Below are positions 24,073 through 27,656 of a stretch of DNA of 27,656 nucleotides, piece after piece. The stretch lies in the NCBI GenBank assembly GCA_049325575.1, contig JBMOLK010000339.1:1-27656 (forward strand), written 5' to 3'. Source of the DNA: JBMOLK01 sp049325575. GTDB taxonomy: Bacteria; Bacillota; Clostridia; Acetivibrionales; Acetivibrionaceae. Within the stretch, counting starts at the first letter, position 1. Every line of letters starts with the position of its first letter. A program made the position numbers and the translations under genes. The notes below the pieces were generated by a model. It was not told where the DNA came from, made no database searches, and was given only the letters and a program-made list of their open reading frames with translations.

Positions 24073-24861
24073 TTGAGAGTTGACGGAAGAAGCCAGGCTG
24101 ATCTTAGACCTGTAAGAATTACAAGAAACTATATAAAGCATGCTGAGGGCTCGGTTTTGATTGAAATGGGGGATACTAAAGTTATCTGTACTGCTACTGT
24201 GGACGAAAGAGTTCCTCCCTTTAAAAAGAATACCGGTGAAGGATGGGTTACGGCTGAATATGCCATGCTTCCAAGATCCACCGGGGTAAGGAATCAAAGA
24301 GATATAAGCAAGCTTAAGCTTACCGGAAGAAGTCATGAGATACAAAGGCTTATAGGCAGGGCCCTTAGGTCGGTTGTCAATTTTAGTTTACTCGGTGAAA
24401 GAGTAATTATAGTAGACTGTGATGTAATACAAGCTGACGGGGGAACCAGAACAGCTTCCATAACAGGTGGTTTTGTTGCTTTGGTTGATGCCTGTAAGAA
24501 GCTGGTGGATAGTGGGCTTATCGAGAAAATTCCCATAACGGATTTTGTAGCAGCCATAAGCGTTGGTATAGTTGATGATAGGGAAATGCTTGACCTATGC
24601 TATGAGGAGGATTCCAACGCAGCCACCGATATGAATGTTGTTATGACTTCTGCCGGGGAATTTATAGAGATCCAGGCTACAGGTGAACAAGCACCCTTTA
24701 GGAGAGAACAGTTTGATAAGCTTGTAAATTTGGCCCAGCAGGGAGTAAGCAGGCTCATAGAAATACAGAAAGATGCATTGGGGCAAGTATCAAATGAGGT
24801 TGGGAGAGTAACGAAGGATGAAAAAGTTTATAGCAGCGACGAAAAACAAGGGGAAGCTTAA
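24073..24861 (+). CDS. rph: Ribonuclease PH
   Basis: Phosphate-dependent 3' exoribonuclease that trims tRNA 3' ends, a hexameric ring enzyme. The sequence begins R-V-D-G-R-S, keeps M-L-P-R-S-T, G-R-S-H-E-I-Q-R-L-I-G-R-A-L-R and the phosphate-site region D-C-D-V-I-Q-A-D-G-G-T-R-T. The frame is open from ATG 24025, but that ATG has no ribosome site. TTG 24073 lies six bases after GGTAGGG and gives the usual N-terminus L/M-R-V-D-G-R-S, so 262 residues. The C-terminal tail is about 20 residues longer than in many RNase PH proteins, and its last 44 bases overlap the start of rdgB. Confidence 0.95.
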   Translation: MRVDGRSQADLRPVRITRNYIKHAEGSVLIEMGDTKVICTATVDERVPPFKKNTGEGWVTAEYAMLPRSTGVRNQRDISKLKLTGRSHEIQRLIGRALRSVVNFSLLGERVIIVDCDVIQADGGTRTASITGGFVALVDACKKLVDSGLIEKIPITDFVAAISVGIVDDREMLDLCYEEDSNAATDMNVVMTSAGEFIEIQATGEQAPFRREQFDKLVNLAQQGVSRLIEIQKDALGQVSNEVGRVTKDEKVYSSDEKQGEA

Positions 24862-25444
24862 GGAAATAGAAGAGATTCTATTAGGTCTTCCTTTTGAAGT
24901 GATTTCTATGGAAGAAGCTGGGGTGCTAGATGATATTGAAGAGTATGGGAGCACATTTGAAGAAAATGCTTTAATAAAGGCTCGTGAAGTTTATAAAGCC
25001 ATAGGCGAAATGGTAATGGCAGATGATTCAGGTCTTGAAGTAGACTATTTAGATGGCGCTCCCGGAATATACTCATCAAGGTTTGCCGGTGAAGGTGCAA
25101 GTGATGAGGACAGGAACAACAAGCTTCTTTCTCTTCTTGAGGGTGTACCTTTTGAAGAGAGAAAAGCAAGGTTTGTTTGCGTGATAGCAGTAATACTTCC
25201 TGGCGGAGAGGAGTTTACCGTAAGGGGAACCTGTGAAGGATATATCGGTTTTGAGCCTCAAGGTACCAACGGTTTTGGGTATGATCCCCTCTTTTACGTA
25301 CCTGAATATGATATGACATCTGCACAAATGGAATCTTCAAAGAAACATGAAATCAGTCATAGAGGTAAAGCATTGAGAAAGATGGTTGAGGAGCTTAAAG
25401 AAAGATTAAGTATTAAGGAAAAAAATTCTTATAAATTTTCTTAA
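24818..25444 (+). CDS. rdgB: XTP/dITP diphosphatase (HAM1/RdgB, non-canonical purine NTPase)
   Basis: Cleans the nucleotide pool by hydrolysing XTP, dITP and ITP to monophosphates. The N-terminus K-F-I-A-A-T-K-N-K-G-K-L-K-E-I, the central D-D-S-G-L-E-V-D and G-F-G-Y-D-P-L-F motifs, and S-H-R-G-K-A-L near the end are those of the HAM1 family. It has 208 residues, normal. ATG 24818 lies just after CGAAGG and inside the rph frame, so the genes overlap by 44 bases and are translationally linked. No terminator is seen between this gene and the tRNA promoter. Confidence 0.96.
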   Translation: MKKFIAATKNKGKLKEIEEILLGLPFEVISMEEAGVLDDIEEYGSTFEENALIKAREVYKAIGEMVMADDSGLEVDYLDGAPGIYSSRFAGEGASDEDRNNKLLSLLEGVPFEERKARFVCVIAVILPGGEEFTVRGTCEGYIGFEPQGTNGFGYDPLFYVPEYDMTSAQMESSKKHEISHRGKALRKMVEELKERLSIKEKNSYKFS

Positions 25445-25452
25445 AACTAGTG

Positions 25453-25481
25453 TTGACAAATAAAACTCTTGTTTGTATAAT
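25453..25481 (+). promoter_or_regulatory. Consensus SigA promoter of the tRNA unit
   Basis: Perfect TTGACA (25453-25458) and perfect TATAAT (25476-25481) with a 17-base spacer. The transcription start should be near 25488, about 36 bases before tRNA-Gly. Such full-consensus promoters are typical of stable RNA genes. Confidence 0.93.
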
Positions 25482-25523
25482 ATAAAAAGTCAGCGCTAAG
25501 TGAGATAGCTGGTAAATTAAACT

Positions 25524-25597
25524 GCGGGTGTAGTTCAATGGTAGAACATCAGCCTTCCAAGCTGATTGCGAGGGTTCGATTCCCTTCACCCGCTCCA
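25524..25597 (+). tRNA. tRNA-Gly (anticodon TCC)
   Basis: Complete cloverleaf: acceptor GCGGGTG (25524-25530) pairs with CACCCGC (25587-25593); anticodon stem TCAGC/GCTGA encloses loop CTTCCAA with anticodon TCC; the T-loop TTCGATT is present and CCA is encoded (25595-25597). Confidence 0.97.
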
Positions 25598-25611
25598 AAA
25601 ATTTTATATAT

Positions 25612-25688
25612 CTGCCCGTAGCTCAGTTGGATAGAGCAACGGACTTCTAATCCGTTGGTCGGACGTTCGAGTCGTCTCGGGCAGGCCA
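25612..25688 (+). tRNA. tRNA-Arg (anticodon TCT)
   Basis: Acceptor CTGCCCG (25612-25618) pairs with CGGGCAG (25678-25684); anticodon stem ACGGA/TCCGT encloses loop CTTCTAA with anticodon TCT; the T-stem GGACG/CGTCT has one G-T pair; discriminator G and encoded CCA (25686-25688) follow. It lies 14 bases after tRNA-Gly in one transcript. Confidence 0.96.
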
Positions 25689-25693
25689 TGTAT

Positions 25694-25724
25694 AACCCTA
25701 GAGGGCTTAACCTTCTAGGGTTTT
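25694..25724 (+). terminator. Terminator of the tRNA unit
   Basis: A 12-base-pair stem from AACCCTAGAGGG (25694-25705) and CCTTCTAGGGTT (25711-25722), with one G-T pair and loop CTTAA, runs into TTTT. Confidence 0.9.
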
Positions 25725-25855
25725 GCTATATCTTGGCAATAATAATTGAACAACCCCACAAACAATACCGCACATTATAAGCTAATAAAACTAAAATTAT
25801 AAATACGTTTGCAGGAGGGCTTGCAAGGGTGAGTTTAATGTGATATATTCTTGTC

Positions 25856-25884
25856 AAACGATTGTTTTAATATAACAATTGTTT
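25856..25884 (+). other. Hairpin immediately before an orphan terminator
   Basis: AAACGATTGTT (25856-25866) pairs with AACAATTGTTT (25874-25884), including one G-T pair, around a seven-base loop. Nine bases later a terminator stem starts, so the two could be the 3' end of a small RNA or an attenuator. Confidence 0.5.
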
Positions 25885-25892
25885 CCCCTAGG

Positions 25893-25920
25893 GAGCTAAT
25901 CTAATTAGCTCTATTTTTTT
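25893..25920 (+). terminator. Orphan rho-independent terminator
   Basis: GAGCTAAT (25893-25900) pairs with ATTAGCTC (25904-25911) with a three-base loop, then TATTTTTTT. No protein gene ends upstream of it after the tRNA terminator. Confidence 0.85.
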
Positions 25921-26049
25921 ACTCAAGAGTATTTTTGAAAAGCAGTTTTACATTCTTATATGGTTGTTGGATATGAAAATTAAGTCGTAATAGAATTAGT
26001 AGTATAAAGAAAGACTAGGCAAAGACAATAAAGAAGGGGGTAATAGAAA

Positions 26050-26379
26050 TTGGGGTTTATAATTATTACTATTTTTATTTGGGTATTGTATACTTTTATA
26101 ATGAAGAAGAAAAAGAAGGAAAGCTTTAGGTTTTATAAGGCACTGCTGCCAATGGTAATATTTTCGGCAATTATTGTTGCTGACTTGGGGATTAACTATG
26201 CAGCATCCGCAATACCAAACATAAATGATGGTATAGGTATACATACATTTTGGGCTTATTGGATTATTGGAGATGATGGCTGGAGTATACCATTGTTTAA
26301 AAGCTATTTTGACAAAGGCAGTATTGTAAGTATTGTTCTATTGCTGGTCTACTCCATTTTAAGAGTTGTAGAAGACTAA
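26050..26379 (+). CDS. Small membrane protein of unknown function
   Basis: A 109-residue protein starting at TTG 26050, nine bases after AAGGGGG. Hydrophobic segments lie at about 2-16, 30-55 and 90-104, with a K-K-K-K-K-E stretch after the first that would keep that side in the cytoplasm. The loop between the last two (P-N-I-N-D-G-I-G-I-H-T-F-W-A-Y-W) is rich in aromatic residues. I recognise no family. It ends 18 bases before the stop of the convergent gene, with no clear terminator between them. Confidence 0.7.
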   Translation: MGFIIITIFIWVLYTFIMKKKKKESFRFYKALLPMVIFSAIIVADLGINYAASAIPNINDGIGIHTFWAYWIIGDDGWSIPLFKSYFDKGSIVSIVLLLVYSILRVVED

Positions 26380-26397
26380 GGATTTTCAGGAAAAAGA

Positions 26398-27075
26398 TTA
26401 TTTCTCTTTGTTTCTTTTAGCAGCAGCAAGTCCTCCAATGATTACTGCGGCTGCAGCTGCTGTTAATATGGCAATAGTACTGTTTGACAGACTATTATCC
26501 TGTGGTTCACCGTTAGATGTAGAAGCTGCAGGTGAGGAGGTTACTGCCACATCTGGCTTGCTGCTCTCTAAGCTGCTGTCCACACTATTGGTAACACTAT
26601 TTGCTTCATCGTCACGAAATTGGTTAAACTTTTCAATAGTCTCATTTGAGTAATGGCCGTTATTAATATAGTTATTCATACGTCTTATAAATTGGTCCGT
26701 ACTTTTAAGCTTCAGTGTCTTTTTATCAAGAGAGTCCGCCTTTGCTGCAAGACGTCCATATACTCTTAAGCCATCCGGTGACGTTTCAACTACAACTGCA
26801 CAATAGTCATTGATTTTTGGTTTTGCTCTTAGGCCTTGTCCGGTGGCATACTCAAAATCAAGTATATCCACTGATTTCTCCGAAAAGCTGCCAAACACCA
26901 CCTCAGAGATTTTTAATGTAGCAGTAGTGCCATCAACTTTTTCTATTGTCCCGATAAAACAGTAGTTAGCATTAGTTAATGCACTTTCAGGTATATCTCC
27001 TGCCAGAACAGGAACTGCTCCAACAATTAAAAGCAATATAACAAAACCTAATAATAGTCCGATTTTTCTACTCAC
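26398..27075 (-). CDS. Exported, C-terminally membrane-anchored protein of unknown function
   Basis: A 225-residue protein with a signal peptide (hydrophobic core about residues 5-24, likely cut after V-L-A), an exported domain with beta-rich patterns to about residue 130 (Y-C-F-I-G-T-I-E-K-V and the sequence after it resemble a small beta barrel), a Ser/Asn/Asp-rich spacer (about 150-190), a hydrophobic Ala-rich helix (about 195-216) and a short basic K-R-N-K-E-K tail. The layout resembles a wall-sorting C-terminus, but no LPXTG-type motif is visible, so plain membrane anchoring is likelier. The frame is open from ATG 27099; the GTG at 27075 sits five bases after GGGGGAG and directly precedes the signal peptide, so it is preferred. 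Confidence 0.75.
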   Translation of the reverse strand: MSRKIGLLLGFVILLLIVGAVPVLAGDIPESALTNANYCFIGTIEKVDGTTATLKISEVVFGSFSEKSVDILDFEYATGQGLRAKPKINDYCAVVVETSPDGLRVYGRLAAKADSLDKKTLKLKSTDQFIRRMNNYINNGHYSNETIEKFNQFRDDEANSVTNSVDSSLESSKPDVAVTSSPAASTSNGEPQDNSLSNSTIAILTAAAAAVIIGGLAAAKRNKEK

Positions 27076-27386
27076 AATTCTCCCCCTCTTAGTACACAAT
27101 ACCGATATAAATTCTTTTTATTTGTATATTAGAAATATTAACCATATTATACTATACATAAGTAAGAAAAAATATGATATCAGTAAATTTTTTTTCACTT
27201 TAGGTATGTAATTTTGTACACTACAGTAGAAATTAACATGTTACAGCAACAGGTGTTGCCGGACCTCATCCGGAGAATGGCTTACTGCAGGACAGTATAA
27301 GGAATACCAATGTTCTGGAGAAGATGTATTGAACGCAGTAGAACTAAGAATTTAGAAGAGAAAAGAAGAAATGAGAAAATGTTCTT
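27076..27386. other. Intergenic region with a GC-richer hairpin patch
   Basis: The part next to the exported-protein gene is AT-rich, with TATAAT-like sequence on the minus strand. At 27247-27273 two small hairpins adjoin: CAACA-GG-TGTTG and CCGGA-CCTCA-TCCGG. Short frames on both strands in 27243-27360 look faintly protein-like but have no starts or ribosome sites, so this may be a gene remnant or a structured RNA. Confidence 0.35.
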
Positions 27387-27656
27387 TTACTGGCGGGAAC
27401 CACGTATATTTGTTATGATGGCCAAGTCATGGAACTTATTTATTCTGTCCCATTTCCTTATGCCCAGATCCCTTTCAAAGTTTATTGAATTGATAATCCA
27501 GTTTCCATTCTTAAATATATGAATACTTCTTGGGTTATAATAAATTATTTTAACATCTTTACCCTTGGATATTTCATACATTTTACTTTCGAATTCGGCA
27601 ACCTTCCACTCTGAAAACGGATTATAAAAATAGAAAACAGTGCCCTCCGGCGGGAG
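27387..27656 (-). CDS. C-terminal part of a protein, possibly a SAM-dependent methyltransferase
   Basis: On the minus strand the frame is open from the right window edge to TAA at 27387-27389, giving 89 residues. It begins L-P-P-E-G-T-V-F-Y-F-Y-N-P-F and continues through V-K-I-I-Y-Y-N-P to an end at I-R-G-S-R-Q. A first internal ATG at 27581 is not the true start, because the coding pattern continues upstream. The P-P-E-G-T-X-F-Y-F-Y-N-P-F stretch resembles the late strand of class I methyltransferases, where a Y-N-P-F-like loop is frequent. This is suggestive only. No terminator is clear downstream. Confidence 0.6.
   Translation of the reverse strand, partial: LPPEGTVFYFYNPFSEWKVAEFESKMYEISKGKDVKIIYYNPRSIHIFKNGNWIINSINFERDLGIRKWDRINKFHDLAIITNIRGSRQ

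Larger units (their letters stand above)
25725..26049. other. Intergenic region with tandem hairpins
   Basis: With the tRNA terminator this gene-free stretch exceeds 350 bases. It has no convincing ORF. It contains an AT-rich first part, a short inverted repeat TTGCA/TGCAA near 25809-25825, an 11-base-pair hairpin at 25856-25884 and a strong terminator at 25893-25920. Beyond that, a possible TTGAAA (25935) and TATATG (25957) could be a promoter for the membrane protein that starts at 26050. Confidence 0.5.

Noticed and set aside
1..27656. CRISPR array, prophage, insertion sequence or toxin-antitoxin locus
   Set aside because: No regularly spaced repeats, transposase, integrase, phage structural genes or recognisable toxin pairs were seen on either strand.

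Overview
The window looks like chromosome of a low-GC, anaerobic, endospore-forming Firmicute. The best guess is a clostridium of the Ruminiclostridium / Clostridium cellulolyticum type; this is an inference from gene content and gene order, not from a marker gene. The signs are a GerA/GerC germinant-receptor operon, a GerM-type lipoprotein, an oxygen-sensitive hybrid-cluster protein, AT-rich intergenic DNA, strong AGGAGG ribosome sites and a gerM-rph-rdgB order like that of Bacillus subtilis. Most of it is ordinary core genome. No phage, insertion sequence or CRISPR array was seen.

Layout. Positions 1-2901 (minus strand) are a germinant-receptor operon: gerKA, gerKC and the first codons of a membrane protein running off the left edge, with a forespore-type promoter in front of gerKA. 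Positions 3086-7053 (plus) hold two tandem, diverged LtaS-type phosphoglycerol transferases. A bidirectional terminator separates them from hcp (7100-8389, minus), which has a CRP/FNR-type operator upstream. An accessory-looking stretch (8560-11165) carries a possible small spore protein, a possible 44-residue ORF in a structured intergenic region, a lipoprotein polysaccharide deacetylase and two small orphan genes. argG-argH (minus) follow, with a promoter overlapped by two ARG-box-like sites. Diverging from them is the plus-strand run ruvC-ruvA-ruvB-queH-DUF2905, then a lone pilM and a large multi-AMIN N-acetylmuramoyl-L-alanine amidase. galE, gerM-like, rph and rdgB follow, then a two-tRNA unit (Gly-TCC, Arg-TCT) behind a consensus promoter. 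The right end has an orphan terminator preceded by a hairpin, a small membrane protein, a convergent surface-anchored protein and the C-terminal end of a protein entering from beyond the right edge.

How the genes fit together. Several genes concern the envelope or the spore: germination receptor, LtaS-like enzymes, deacetylase, amidase, galE and GerM-like. The remainder are housekeeping: arginine synthesis, Holliday-junction processing, queuosine synthesis, tRNA 3'-end maturation, nucleotide-pool cleaning and nitrosative-stress defence. I did not find a clearly new multi-gene system. The least explained items are non-coding: a long inverted-repeat element between ruvA and ruvB, the orphan tandem hairpins at 25856-25920, the hairpin-rich leader of the deacetylase, and the palindrome that abuts the gerM-like ribosome site.
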